This document shows, in pieces, positions 26,103 to 34,882 of a stretch of 41,418 nucleotides of DNA. The position numbers and the translations under genes are program-made. How positions within the stretch are numbered: the stretch's first letter is position 1; each line of letters opens with the position of its first letter. The notes below the pieces were generated by a model, which saw only the letters and a list, made by a program, of their open reading frames with translations, was not told where the DNA came from and did no database searches. This DNA is from JAYWGN01 sp043778255 (GTDB lineage Bacteria; Bacteroidota; Bacteroidia; Chitinophagales; Chitinophagaceae), in assembly GCA_043778255.1 (NCBI GenBank), contig JAYWGN010000020.1, forward strand, positions 1-41,418. The letters are read 5' to 3'.

Positions 26103-26606
26103 CTATTTTATAGGAATAAGCTTTTCTTTTATATGCTGCGGTAGATTAGCAATATCTACTATTTTTAATGTTGGTAATTGTAAGGCAGTAGTTGTTTTAT
26201 TTAAAGTAACATTTATAGGTGGCGTTTCTAACTTCCACATGGCACCTGTAATAGGGTCAATTATTAACATACCAACCACACCACTAACTAAGAGGTTACC
26301 GAAATACCATGCATTTAATTTAAAATTAATTGGAATTATTTGTTCATCATATCCTGGCTTCGTAATTTTTACTTGATATTCTGCTCTTCCAAAATACCCT
26401 TTACCCGACTTTAATGTTACAGTATCTGGACTTGCACCTTTATAAATTTCTTTTCCTTTTTTATCGGTTATGCTTACCGTAGCACCCGGTGGATCACTTT
26501 TTATAGATATAGGGTACGAACTTCGCCCAAACAATGTAGCACAACTCGTAATAAATATTGGAAGTGCTGTTAATAATACCAATACTTTGTAAAAGTTCTT
26601 TTTCAT
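26103..26606 (-). CDS. PEGA-like domain lipoprotein
   Basis: A 167-residue predicted lipoprotein: signal MKKNFYKVLVLLTALPIFITSC with the lipidated Cys22. A PEGA-like beta domain (about 33-95) follows, with YPISIKSDPPGATVSITDKKGKEIYKGASPDTVTL and AEYQVKITKPGYDEQIIPI, which are the S-x-P-x-GA-x-V and K-x-GY landmarks. A hydrophobic Gly-rich segment (about 104-122, GNLLVSGVVGMLIIDPITG) may insert into or lie on the membrane. PEGA-type domains are surface or cell-envelope binding modules; no enzymatic role is expected. The gene stands alone with its own promoter-like element and a terminator hairpin about 105 bp past the stop. Confidence 0.8.
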   Translation of the reverse strand: MKKNFYKVLVLLTALPIFITSCATLFGRSSYPISIKSDPPGATVSITDKKGKEIYKGASPDTVTLKSGKGYFGRAEYQVKITKPGYDEQIIPINFKLNAWYFGNLLVSGVVGMLIIDPITGAMWKLETPPINVTLNKTTTALQLPTLKIVDIANLPQHIKEKLIPIK

Positions 26607-26667
26607 GCTTATAAATTTAGTTTTGTAGGTAATTAGCTATATTAACAGCTATTGGTTTGATTAGTAC

Positions 26668-26675
26668 CAAATTTA
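26668..26675 (-). promoter_or_regulatory. -7 element TAAATTTG for the PEGA-like gene
   Basis: TAAATTTG on the minus strand, again inside the decamer TGTAAATTTG, 62 nt upstream of the ATG at 26606. Confidence 0.4.
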
Positions 26676-26717
26676 CAACAAAATGACAAACTAATAATAT
26701 AATTAAGAAAAGTTTAA

Positions 26718-27197
26718 CTACTGCTCTTGTATTTGCAACTCCTCCCAAGGTGTAGTGCCATCTTTTTCTCTTTTAAAAACAAAGCTACTACTCGATTGAA
26801 TTACTATTTCGGCTGTAGTATATACAGTACAGCCTTTCAGCAAGTGGCCACCAATAGTAGCTCCTGTTGTATCGCTTATGCTTATGTGTACATGTGAACC
26901 ATTGGTTGATAATGTACCTACCAAACTTACAATTTCAAAATGACCATTACCTGTACTACCATTTGGCTGATTAGCAAACCTAATATTATAGTTGGTAAGG
27001 CTACCTACACAAGTAGCAATCCAACCGGCAGTAATGCCTTTTTGTTTTACAAATTTTTGCAATTCCAAACTCAAATCTTGTCCAGGTTTCAACCTCAATG
27101 AGTGGGAATAAGTATTATTTATAGAAGCCATATTTGGGGTGTTTTTACAAGAAGTTATAACGAGTATAAACCAAATAAATAAACCGAGTTTTTGCAT
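26718..27197 (-). CDS. Lipoprotein with a PPC (DUF296) domain
   Basis: A 159-residue protein from the ATG at 27197 (the frame runs two codons further to a TTG). MQKLGLFIWFILVITSC is a lipoprotein signal with Cys17. The mature part is a complete PPC/DUF296 domain: LRLKPGQDLSLELQKFVKQ, ITAGWIATCVGSL, HFEIVSLVGTLS, the histidine-rich HVHISISD, and GGHLLKGCTVYTTAEIVI. In plants this domain accompanies AT-hooks; in bacteria it is a stand-alone trimeric protein whose conserved histidines may bind metal. Export of such a domain as a lipoprotein is noteworthy. The gene is transcribed toward the PEGA-like gene (111 bp gap). Confidence 0.85.
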   Translation of the reverse strand: MQKLGLFIWFILVITSCKNTPNMASINNTYSHSLRLKPGQDLSLELQKFVKQKGITAGWIATCVGSLTNYNIRFANQPNGSTGNGHFEIVSLVGTLSTNGSHVHISISDTTGATIGGHLLKGCTVYTTAEIVIQSSSSFVFKREKDGTTPWEELQIQEQ

Positions 27198-27564
27198 TTT
27201 CAAAAATAGGCTTTTAAGGTTACAAACTTTAAATGTAATTAAAAAAGTAAATAAACTAGCAGTTAGAAATATTAAAAATTATAGGTAAATAAATTAATAT
27301 TTACACCCTTACAAAAAACTTTAAAACATAGTTAAACGTATTTTTACATGAAATGTATAAAATAATACTAATGAAATATACTAAAACAGGTAAATAAATA
27401 GTTATTACCTTTATACAGCATTACAAAAACCTTCAATAATTGGCAAATTGGTTAATTTTGGCACAACAATATGTAATTTATTATTGTTTCAAACGTTAAT
27501 ATTGCAGCTATTTTAACAAATTTATCGTCTATAACATTATATACATCGTATAACCAACCCTTAC
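27198..27564. other. Divergent intergenic region upstream of porV-like gene
   Basis: These 367 bases are very AT-rich with no convincing gene. A near-perfect small hairpin (27389-27409, GGTAAATAA / TTATTACC) and a TAnnTTTG element at 27453 are the only structures I see. Confidence 0.5.
27453..27460 (+). promoter_or_regulatory. Candidate -7 element TAATTTTG for the porV-like operon
   Basis: TAATTTTG at 104 nt upstream of the ATG at 27565 fits TAnnTTTG. A one-mismatch alternative (TACCTTTA) lies at 27406-27413. Either would leave a leader of about 100 nt or more. Confidence 0.3.
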
Positions 27565-28680
27565 ATGAAATATTTATTAACCACAATTGTACTATTTATT
27601 GCATTTACATCAAATGCACAATTTAGAAAATACTCCAACGAATTTTTAAACATTGGAGCAGGAGCAAGAGCAATGGCAATGGGCGGTGCCAATACGGCAT
27701 CGGTTAGCGACGGTACAGCTACCTACTGGAACCCAGCAGGGCTTACACAAGTAAAAGGGTATCCTGTAGTAACATTTCAGCATGCTGAGTACTTTAGTGG
27801 TATTGGTAAGTACGATTTTGTGAGTTTTGTAAAACCAGCTACCGACAACAAAATTTCATTAGGGGTATCACTTATTAGGTTTGCAGTTGATGATATTCCT
27901 AACACATTATTTTTAGTAAACCCTGCCGATGGCTCTGTTAATTATGGAAACATTACATCGTTTAGCAATGCTGACTATGCAGGCCTACTAACCTTAGCTA
28001 AGGAATGGAAAACAAATAAAAGCCGTAAGGTTAGTATAGGTGGCAATGCCAAAATAATACACCGTACAGTAGGTAGCTTTGCCAAGGCATGGGGCTTTGG
28101 TCTCGACTTTGGCATACAATCCAAAGGCAAAAAAGGTGGCTTTGGTATAGTTGCTAAAGATGTTACTAGTACGTTTAACACGTGGAGTTTTACATTTAAA
28201 GAGCAAGAAAAAGAAATATTGTACCTAACAAAAAATGATGTTCCTGTAAAGTCAACCGAAATAACACTACCACGCCTTACGGTTGGTGGCTACAGAGATT
28301 TTGTACTTAACAAAAAACTTACCCTTAAAACGGAGGCAAGTTTAGATTTTACATTTGATGGTAAACGTAATACACTAGTGAGTGCCGACCCAGTAAGCCT
28401 TGACCCACATGTGGGTATTGAGTTAGGGGTAAATAAAACTATATACCTAAGGGCAGGTATAAGCAACTTTCAAAGAGCATTAGCCGATAAAGATACTGTA
28501 AATCAAAAAAAAGTATGGATATACCAACCTTGTGCTGGTGTGGGTTTCAAGCTTAAAGATGTAACTATTGACTATGCATTTTCTAACCTTGCCAACCAAT
28601 CGGAGCCGTTATACACTCATATAATAACACTGAGCATATTATTAAAAAAACAAGCACCCGTAACTACAAAAAAGAAATAG
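27565..28680 (+). CDS. PorV/PorQ-family outer-membrane protein
   Basis: A 371-residue predicted 14-stranded-type barrel of the PorV/PorQ (UPF0164/FadL-like) family. The signal peptide is MKYLLTTIVLFIAFTSNA, cleavage before Q. The mature N-terminus carries the family signature FLNIGAGARAMAMGGANTASVSDGTATYWNPAGL. Later strands (VSFVKPATDNKISLGVSLIRF, FGFGLDFG-like, IYLRAGISNF) and the C-terminal SNLANQSEPLYTHIITLSILL look like barrel strands. PorV shuttles type IX secretion substrates from the translocon to the PorU sortase. It is followed after 21 nt by the PorU2-like gene, so the two should act together. Whether it is the primary PorV or a paralogue dedicated to PorU2 cannot be decided here. 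Confidence 0.85.
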   Translation: MKYLLTTIVLFIAFTSNAQFRKYSNEFLNIGAGARAMAMGGANTASVSDGTATYWNPAGLTQVKGYPVVTFQHAEYFSGIGKYDFVSFVKPATDNKISLGVSLIRFAVDDIPNTLFLVNPADGSVNYGNITSFSNADYAGLLTLAKEWKTNKSRKVSIGGNAKIIHRTVGSFAKAWGFGLDFGIQSKGKKGGFGIVAKDVTSTFNTWSFTFKEQEKEILYLTKNDVPVKSTEITLPRLTVGGYRDFVLNKKLTLKTEASLDFTFDGKRNTLVSADPVSLDPHVGIELGVNKTIYLRAGISNFQRALADKDTVNQKKVWIYQPCAGVGFKLKDVTIDYAFSNLANQSEPLYTHIITLSILLKKQAPVTTKKK

Positions 28681-28701
28681 AAAATATAAAAGATATAAAA
28701 A

Positions 28702-31700
28702 ATGAAAAAAATTATAATTATAGCTTTACTACTTAGTACATTACAATCCATAGCACAGCAGTACAATAACGAGTGGATTAATTATAGTAAAACCTACTAT
28801 AAATTTAGCGTTACTACTAACGGGCTACATAGAATTACCCAAAATACATTACAAAATGCTGGCTTGGGTAGTACCACAGCCGACCAATTTCAGCTGTATA
28901 GAAATGGTGTACAAGTACCCATTTATACAACTACCAATGGTATATTTGGTGTAGCTGATTACATTGAATTTTGTGGTAGCCCTAACGATGGTACAGCCGA
29001 TACCGATATGTATAACTTTGCTACTAACCACCTTAATAGAAAGTATAGTTTAATAAACGATACAGCAGCTTATTTTTTAACAACAAATACCGTAACCACT
29101 CAAAACCTAAGGTTAGCCAATACACTTAACAATGTAGCAGGCAACGTATTGCCAATACAACAAAACTTTATACATACAACAGGAATATACGAAAAAACAA
29201 CCATAAACCCCGGTTATGCAGCTGTGGTAGGTGAAAATTTGCATGCCTCAGCTTATGATAAAGGCGAAGGTTGGACCAGTGGCGATATTGGTGCAGGAAG
29301 CCCTTATAGTAATACTTTAACTAACCTTTATGCCGATTTAAGTAGCCCAATATTATCTACTTATAAAATTGGAGCCTCGGGTAATGCCCTATATACACGT
29401 ACTATAAAAGTACAGTTAAATGGCACTACTATTACTAATCCTTCAATGGATTATTTTAACGATTTGAGTAGTACCTATAACTTTAATACTAGTTTATTTG
29501 CAGCAAATGCTGCTAACAATATATTTACCAATACCAACACATCAAGTAACGGTAATGATAGAATGGTGATGCATGTACAAGAAATTACTTATCCTCGTTT
29601 ATTTAACTTTGCTAACCAAAGCTACTTTGAATTTCAATTAGCCGCAAGTGCCATAGGCAATTATATAGAAATTACTAACTTTAACGGTGGCAGCAACCCC
29701 ATACTATACGACCTTACAAATGGTAAAAGATATATACCTGTAACAGGGAGTGGTTTACTCAAATTTGCCTTAACAGCGTCAACCCTTAAAAGAAATTTGG
29801 TATTAGTAAACACTGATAATACAAGTGCTACTAACATAACTAGCTTACAAACTAAAAACTTTACAAATTTTATAGCACCTGCTAACCAAGGAAATTATAT
29901 AATATTAACCTCCAAATTATTGCACAATAATACATTGGCAAGTAATGTAGTAGAAAAGTACAAAGCTTACCGTGCATCGGTGGCAGGTGGCAGCTTTACA
30001 CCTATAATAGTAGAAGCTGAAGATTTGTATGACCAATACGCCTTTGGTACAAAACTACACCCCAATGCTATAAGAAATTACCTACGCCAAGCCCGTACCC
30101 AATTTGCCGCAGCGCCAAAGTTTGTATTAATAATTGGCCGAGGTATGAGCTACAATGAGTCAAAAACTTATGAAGGCCAGCAGTATAACGATGTGCTTAA
30201 CCATGTTCCCACATTTGGTTATCCTGCAAGTGATAATTTGCTAACTGCTGCACCTGGCACTAGCATACAAACCACACCTATAGGGCGTATTGGTGCTATA
30301 TACCAATCGGAGGTAGAAGCTTATTTGGATAAATTGAAAGAGTACGAAGCCAAACAAAACGATAATAATTTTACTATTGCCAACAAATTATGGATGAAAA
30401 ACACTATATGTATAACTGGAAGTAGTGAGCCATTTTTACAAGCAATAATTGATGGTTATCATGTTGATTATATGGATTTATATAAAGATACTTCAACTGG
30501 TGCTAAAACACATCTATTTACAAAAACAACTGCAGGTGGTCCTGTGCCATTAACTAATACATTTATGGAAAGTTTGTGGAACATAGGGCTTTCCTCTGTC
30601 GAATATTTTGGGCATTCATCTGCTACAACTTTGGAATTTAACTTGGATGATCCAAACTCATACAGTAACCAAGGTAAATACCCAATGATGATAATAAATG
30701 GTTGTAATGCAGGTAACTATTATATATACAACCCGTTCAGAATAACTACTACCAATAACCAATCCTTATCAGAAAAATTTGTATTAACACCTAACCGTGG
30801 TAGTATTGGCTTTATAGCTAGTACACACTTTGGTGTAGTTAACTATTTACATTATTATAATTTAAGTTACACCAAAGCAGCATCCACTACTAATTACGGC
30901 AAATCAATTGGTGAAATAATGAAATCATCATCACTTGGTATGTTATCACAAACAGGCTTTAACGATTTTTATGCTAAAATGCACTCTGAACAAATATTAC
31001 TGCAAGGTGACCCGGCTGTTAAGCTTAATGTAGCTTACCCTAAACCCGATTATGATATAGAAGACCAAACAGTAAAAATAAACCCCTCATTTATATCAAT
31101 AGCTGAAAGCAACTTTGTAGCTAACGTAAAGTATGTAAACTTAGGTAAAGCAACTAAAGACTCATTTAATATAAATGTGAAAAGGCAGTACCCAAGTGGC
31201 TTAATAGAAACAGTATTTAACAAAAGAGTAAAAGCTGCAGCTTATGCCGATAGTACCAACTTTACATTTGATATACAGCCATTAAGAGATAAAGGAACTA
31301 ATAAAATAATAATAAAAGTAGATGGCGATAATGAAGTAAGTGAAATGAGCGAAATAAATAACACTATTACAAAAGAGGTATTTATATTTGAAGATGAAGC
31401 CAGACCTGTACATCCTTATAACTATGCCATAGTAAATCAGTTACCATTGAGGCTAACAGCATCTACAGCTAACCCATTAGCTGCAAGTAGAAATTATATG
31501 ATGGAATTGGATACAACTCAATTATTTAACTCACCCTTAAAAACAAGCCAGACACTGAGCCAGGTAGGTGGTTTGTTGGAATTTGCACCAATAAGTACCC
31601 TAATACCTAACAAAGCTTATTATTGGAGAGTAGCTGTGCAAAATAGTAATGTGGCTTTACCACAAATGTGGAACTACTCAACATTTACATACATACCATC

Positions 31701-33780
31701 AAGTACTTTTGGCTTTAACCAAGGGCATTATTACCAACACAAAAACTCCACTTACCAAAACATAAGGTTGGATAGTGCAAGTAGGAAATTTATATTTGAC
31801 TCAGTAGGTATTAACATATCGGTTCGTAATGGAGTATGGCCATTAGGTGCTTACGAAGAAGGGCATGCTACCGTAGCCGTAAACCAAGACGCCTATATAC
31901 GTGGTATATGTTTGGAAAATCAAATAATGTTTAACGTATTTGACCAAATAAGTGGTGCACCATGGAAAAACAATCCTGTTGGTCAGCCTGGCCAATACAA
32001 TAGTGACCCAACTTGCTATGATGGTAGGGAGTGGAATTTTAGTTTTGCTACTGCCACTGCTGCATCTCGTAAAAGGGCTATGGATTTTATTGATTTGGTT
32101 CCTAACGGCTCCTATATAATTATTAGAAACACTAACCTACTTCCATTTTGGTTGGGTACACCTCAAGATAAATATGTAGCCGAGTGGAAAACCGACCAAA
32201 GCTTATATGGTACTGGTAATTCATTGTATCACAAATTATATAATTTAGGTTGCACAAAAATAGATTCGTTTTATACCGATAGGGCTTACATATTTGTAGT
32301 ACGTAAAGGTATGAACAGTGCCTACACACCACGCCAAATAGTAACCGAGGGTATATATGACAGAATTAGCGTAGCAACAGACTTTATAGTACCCGATACG
32401 ATTGGCTTTATAACCTCTCCAACATTTGGCCCAGCCAAAGCATGGCAAGATGTGCATTGGCGTGGTGCTAGTATTGATGCAGGCATTGGCGACAAACCTA
32501 CAGTAAAAGTAATTGGAGTAAAAGCTAATGGTACAGAGGACAGTTTACTTAACCTTAGTGTAGCACAATTGGACTATAACATATCATCAATAAATGCAAG
32601 TGTATACCCTTACATAAAGCTTAAAATGCGTAACGAAGATGGTAAGTACGGTACACCTTGGCAGCTTGATTATTGGAGGCTTAACTATATACCAGTGCCA
32701 GAAGGTGCAATAGCGCCAAATATTAGCTTACAAGTAAAAGATACATTTGAGGTAGGCGACCCAATACAAACTAAACTAACATTTAAAAATGTAAGCTTTG
32801 CAGCATTTGATAGTATTAGAGTAAAAATAATAGTACTGGATCAAAACAATGTACCACATATATACGATTTGCCTAAGCAAAAGCCTTTAGCCGTAGGCGA
32901 AATGTTTACAATAGATTATACCATACCAACCGTACCTTATGTAGGCAACAATAATATATTTATAGATGTTAACCCCGATAATGACCAACCCGAACAGTTT
33001 CATTTTAATAATTTCTTATTCAAAAACTTTTATGTACGACCCGATAATTATAACCCATTATTAGATGTAACATTTGATGGTGTACACATACTTAATAAAG
33101 ATATAGTGGCTAGTAACCCTAAAATTATAATTAAGTTAAAAGACGAAAATAAATACTTAGGATTAGATGACACTACTGGTTTGAAAATACAGATACGGTA
33201 CCCAGGTTCAAGTGTATTAAAAACATTTAACTGGAACAGCGATACACTTAAATTTATACCACCAAGTAATGTAAATAGCGACAACACAGCTACTGCAGAG
33301 TTAAGCCCACAGCTGCCTGTGGATGGTGAGTACGAGTTAATAGTGAGAGGTAAAGATAAATCGGGCAATGCTACTGGTGCAGTGGAATACAAGGTATTGT
33401 TCAATGTTATTAACAAACCAATGATTAGTAATTTGCTTAATTACCCTAATCCATTTACTACTAGTACGGCATTTGTATTTACCATTACTGGTAAAGAAGT
33501 ACCACAAAATATAAAAATAGAAATAATGACCATTACTGGTAAAATAGTAAGAGAAATTACCAAAAATGAATTGGGACCATTACATATTGGTAGAAATATA
33601 ACTGAGTACAAATGGGATGCAACTGACCAATACGGTGCTAAATTGGCTAATGGTGTATACTTGTACAGAGTTGTAACAAACCTCAATGGCAATAAGTTAG
33701 ATAAGTATAAAGTAGGTAGCGAAGATAAAACGGAACAATACTTTAACAAAGGCTATGGCAAAATGGTGATTATTAGATAA
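28702..33780 (+). CDS. PorU2-like type IX secretion C25 peptidase / sortase
   Basis: A 1692-residue exported protein with signal MKKIIIIALLLSTLQSIA. The N-terminal beta-rich region (about 20-390) precedes a gingipain-type C25 domain (about 393-780). Its catalytic dyad is probably H638 in EYFGHSS and C668 in INGCNAGNY. CARDB-like beta domains follow at about 790-880 and 1338-1430. A segment at about 1036-1160 (HATVAVNQDAYIRGICLENQ, FIDLVPNGSYIIIRN) resembles the interleukin-like EMT inducer fold. The C-terminus (about 1600-1692; YPNPF, WDATDQYGAKLANGVYLYR) is a FlgD/type-IX tail-like domain ending GKMVIIR. PorU removes C-terminal signals and attaches substrates to the surface; this longer version matches PorU2-type proteins. 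A strong terminator follows the gene. Confidence 0.85.
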   Translation: MKKIIIIALLLSTLQSIAQQYNNEWINYSKTYYKFSVTTNGLHRITQNTLQNAGLGSTTADQFQLYRNGVQVPIYTTTNGIFGVADYIEFCGSPNDGTADTDMYNFATNHLNRKYSLINDTAAYFLTTNTVTTQNLRLANTLNNVAGNVLPIQQNFIHTTGIYEKTTINPGYAAVVGENLHASAYDKGEGWTSGDIGAGSPYSNTLTNLYADLSSPILSTYKIGASGNALYTRTIKVQLNGTTITNPSMDYFNDLSSTYNFNTSLFAANAANNIFTNTNTSSNGNDRMVMHVQEITYPRLFNFANQSYFEFQLAASAIGNYIEITNFNGGSNPILYDLTNGKRYIPVTGSGLLKFALTASTLKRNLVLVNTDNTSATNITSLQTKNFTNFIAPANQGNYIILTSKLLHNNTLASNVVEKYKAYRASVAGGSFTPIIVEAEDLYDQYAFGTKLHPNAIRNYLRQARTQFAAAPKFVLIIGRGMSYNESKTYEGQQYNDVLNHVPTFGYPASDNLLTAAPGTSIQTTPIGRIGAIYQSEVEAYLDKLKEYEAKQNDNNFTIANKLWMKNTICITGSSEPFLQAIIDGYHVDYMDLYKDTSTGAKTHLFTKTTAGGPVPLTNTFMESLWNIGLSSVEYFGHSSATTLEFNLDDPNSYSNQGKYPMMIINGCNAGNYYIYNPFRITTTNNQSLSEKFVLTPNRGSIGFIASTHFGVVNYLHYYNLSYTKAASTTNYGKSIGEIMKSSSLGMLSQTGFNDFYAKMHSEQILLQGDPAVKLNVAYPKPDYDIEDQTVKINPSFISIAESNFVANVKYVNLGKATKDSFNINVKRQYPSGLIETVFNKRVKAAAYADSTNFTFDIQPLRDKGTNKIIIKVDGDNEVSEMSEINNTITKEVFIFEDEARPVHPYNYAIVNQLPLRLTASTANPLAASRNYMMELDTTQLFNSPLKTSQTLSQVGGLLEFAPISTLIPNKAYYWRVAVQNSNVALPQMWNYSTFTYIPSSTFGFNQGHYYQHKNSTYQNIRLDSASRKFIFDSVGINISVRNGVWPLGAYEEGHATVAVNQDAYIRGICLENQIMFNVFDQISGAPWKNNPVGQPGQYNSDPTCYDGREWNFSFATATAASRKRAMDFIDLVPNGSYIIIRNTNLLPFWLGTPQDKYVAEWKTDQSLYGTGNSLYHKLYNLGCTKIDSFYTDRAYIFVVRKGMNSAYTPRQIVTEGIYDRISVATDFIVPDTIGFITSPTFGPAKAWQDVHWRGASIDAGIGDKPTVKVIGVKANGTEDSLLNLSVAQLDYNISSINASVYPYIKLKMRNEDGKYGTPWQLDYWRLNYIPVPEGAIAPNISLQVKDTFEVGDPIQTKLTFKNVSFAAFDSIRVKIIVLDQNNVPHIYDLPKQKPLAVGEMFTIDYTIPTVPYVGNNNIFIDVNPDNDQPEQFHFNNFLFKNFYVRPDNYNPLLDVTFDGVHILNKDIVASNPKIIIKLKDENKYLGLDDTTGLKIQIRYPGSSVLKTFNWNSDTLKFIPPSNVNSDNTATAELSPQLPVDGEYELIVRGKDKSGNATGAVEYKVLFNVINKPMISNLLNYPNPFTTSTAFVFTITGKEVPQNIKIEIMTITGKIVREITKNELGPLHIGRNITEYKWDATDQYGAKLANGVYLYRVVTNLNGNKLDKYKVGSEDKTEQYFNKGYGKMVIIR

Positions 33781-33802
33781 TAAACTAAAACTCCTCATAT
33801 AC

Positions 33803-33836
33803 AAAACGAGTCAAAGTAATTTGGCTCGTTTTTTTT
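33803..33836 (+). terminator. Rho-independent terminator of the porV/porU2-like operon
   Basis: AAAACGAGTCAAA pairs with TTTGGCTCGTTTT (13 bp with a single T-G wobble) around a GTAA loop, followed by a run of T. It starts 23 nt after the stop codon. Confidence 0.88.
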
Positions 33837-33870
33837 ATTAGTACTCCAATTTGTTTTATATTTTTACACC

Positions 33871-34881
33871 ATGCCAAAAAATAATTTTGATTGTATTAGG
33901 CTGTTTGCTGCAATCGCTATATTTTTTTACCATTGTATTGCTTATTACTCCAATGCATTTGTTGATGTAAGGTTTGGTTTATTCAACTTATTTTTTATAT
34001 GGACCGGCAAAATTGCCATGTTTACCTTTTTTTTTATAAGTGGTTATTTGGTTACAGCTAGTTATACTAAAAGTAAAAATATTTTTATTTTTTTAAAAAA
34101 AAGATGGTTAAGAATATACCCTGCTCAATTATTTGCAACGGTATTAATGGTTTTTATAATTGGCCCAATGCTAAGCACAGTAAACCTTGCAGCTTATAGT
34201 AGTAGTTGGGTTACCTATAAGTATTTACTATACGAAAGTTTGCTCATTACCAATACAAAGCAGTTGCCAGGTGTATATAGCAACAAATGCATTAACCCAT
34301 CTACATGGTCATTGTACCTAGAGGTTAAGCTCTATATTATATTAGGTATATTGGGTAGCCTTGGTATATTTAAATATAAAAAAATTGTGCTTTTGCTATT
34401 TATAGTATTTACATTAGTTGCCAATTTGGTTAGCAGGGCTTACCTACAAAGCTTTACAACTATTAATATTTCTGTTTGGTTAGACTATGGTTCGTATTTT
34501 ATACTTGGTTCCATTTGTTATTTGTTTAAGGATTATGTAAAATTTAAACCCTACAATTTACTACTATTGCTTATACTGTATTATAGCAGCTATGCACTAC
34601 ATATAGCTACTGATTTGTTTGAAACCTATTTTTATGCCTACTTAATATTATACCTAGCCATTGGCATTAAACAAACGGTACAACTCAACAACGATTTTTC
34701 GTATGGTATATTTTTATGGCATGCACCGGTGCTAATATTTATGGTTAACTATTTAACATTTGTAAATAATTTGTTGCTTTTTATACTTGTAGCGGCATGT
34801 ATTACTTTTGCATTTGCTGCACTATCATGGTATGTGGTAGAGAGGCGATATAAATACAAACCCCAAAAACTTATTACTTAG
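33871..34881 (+). CDS. Acyltransferase-3 family membrane protein
   Basis: A 336-residue polytopic inner-membrane O-acyltransferase. The N-terminal FDCIRLFAAIAIFFYHC contains R10 and catalytic-type H21. KIAMFTFFFISGYLV, the loop KKRWLRIYPAQLF and STWSLYLEVKLYIILG are the other family landmarks. About ten hydrophobic helices are evident. Such enzymes acetylate or otherwise acylate cell-surface glycans. The next gene starts 1 nt after its stop and is a glycosyltransferase-like membrane protein, so the two probably form an operon for surface glycan modification. Confidence 0.9.
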   Translation: MPKNNFDCIRLFAAIAIFFYHCIAYYSNAFVDVRFGLFNLFFIWTGKIAMFTFFFISGYLVTASYTKSKNIFIFLKKRWLRIYPAQLFATVLMVFIIGPMLSTVNLAAYSSSWVTYKYLLYESLLITNTKQLPGVYSNKCINPSTWSLYLEVKLYIILGILGSLGIFKYKKIVLLLFIVFTLVANLVSRAYLQSFTTINISVWLDYGSYFILGSICYLFKDYVKFKPYNLLLLLILYYSSYALHIATDLFETYFYAYLILYLAIGIKQTVQLNNDFSYGIFLWHAPVLIFMVNYLTFVNNLLLFILVAACITFAFAALSWYVVERRYKYKPQKLIT

Positions 34882-34882
34882 T

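Noticed and set aside
27389..27409. Small hairpin GGTAAATAA/TTATTACC as a terminator or attenuator
   Set aside because: It is weak and A/T-rich, with no gene ending before it on the plus strand and no long T-tract.
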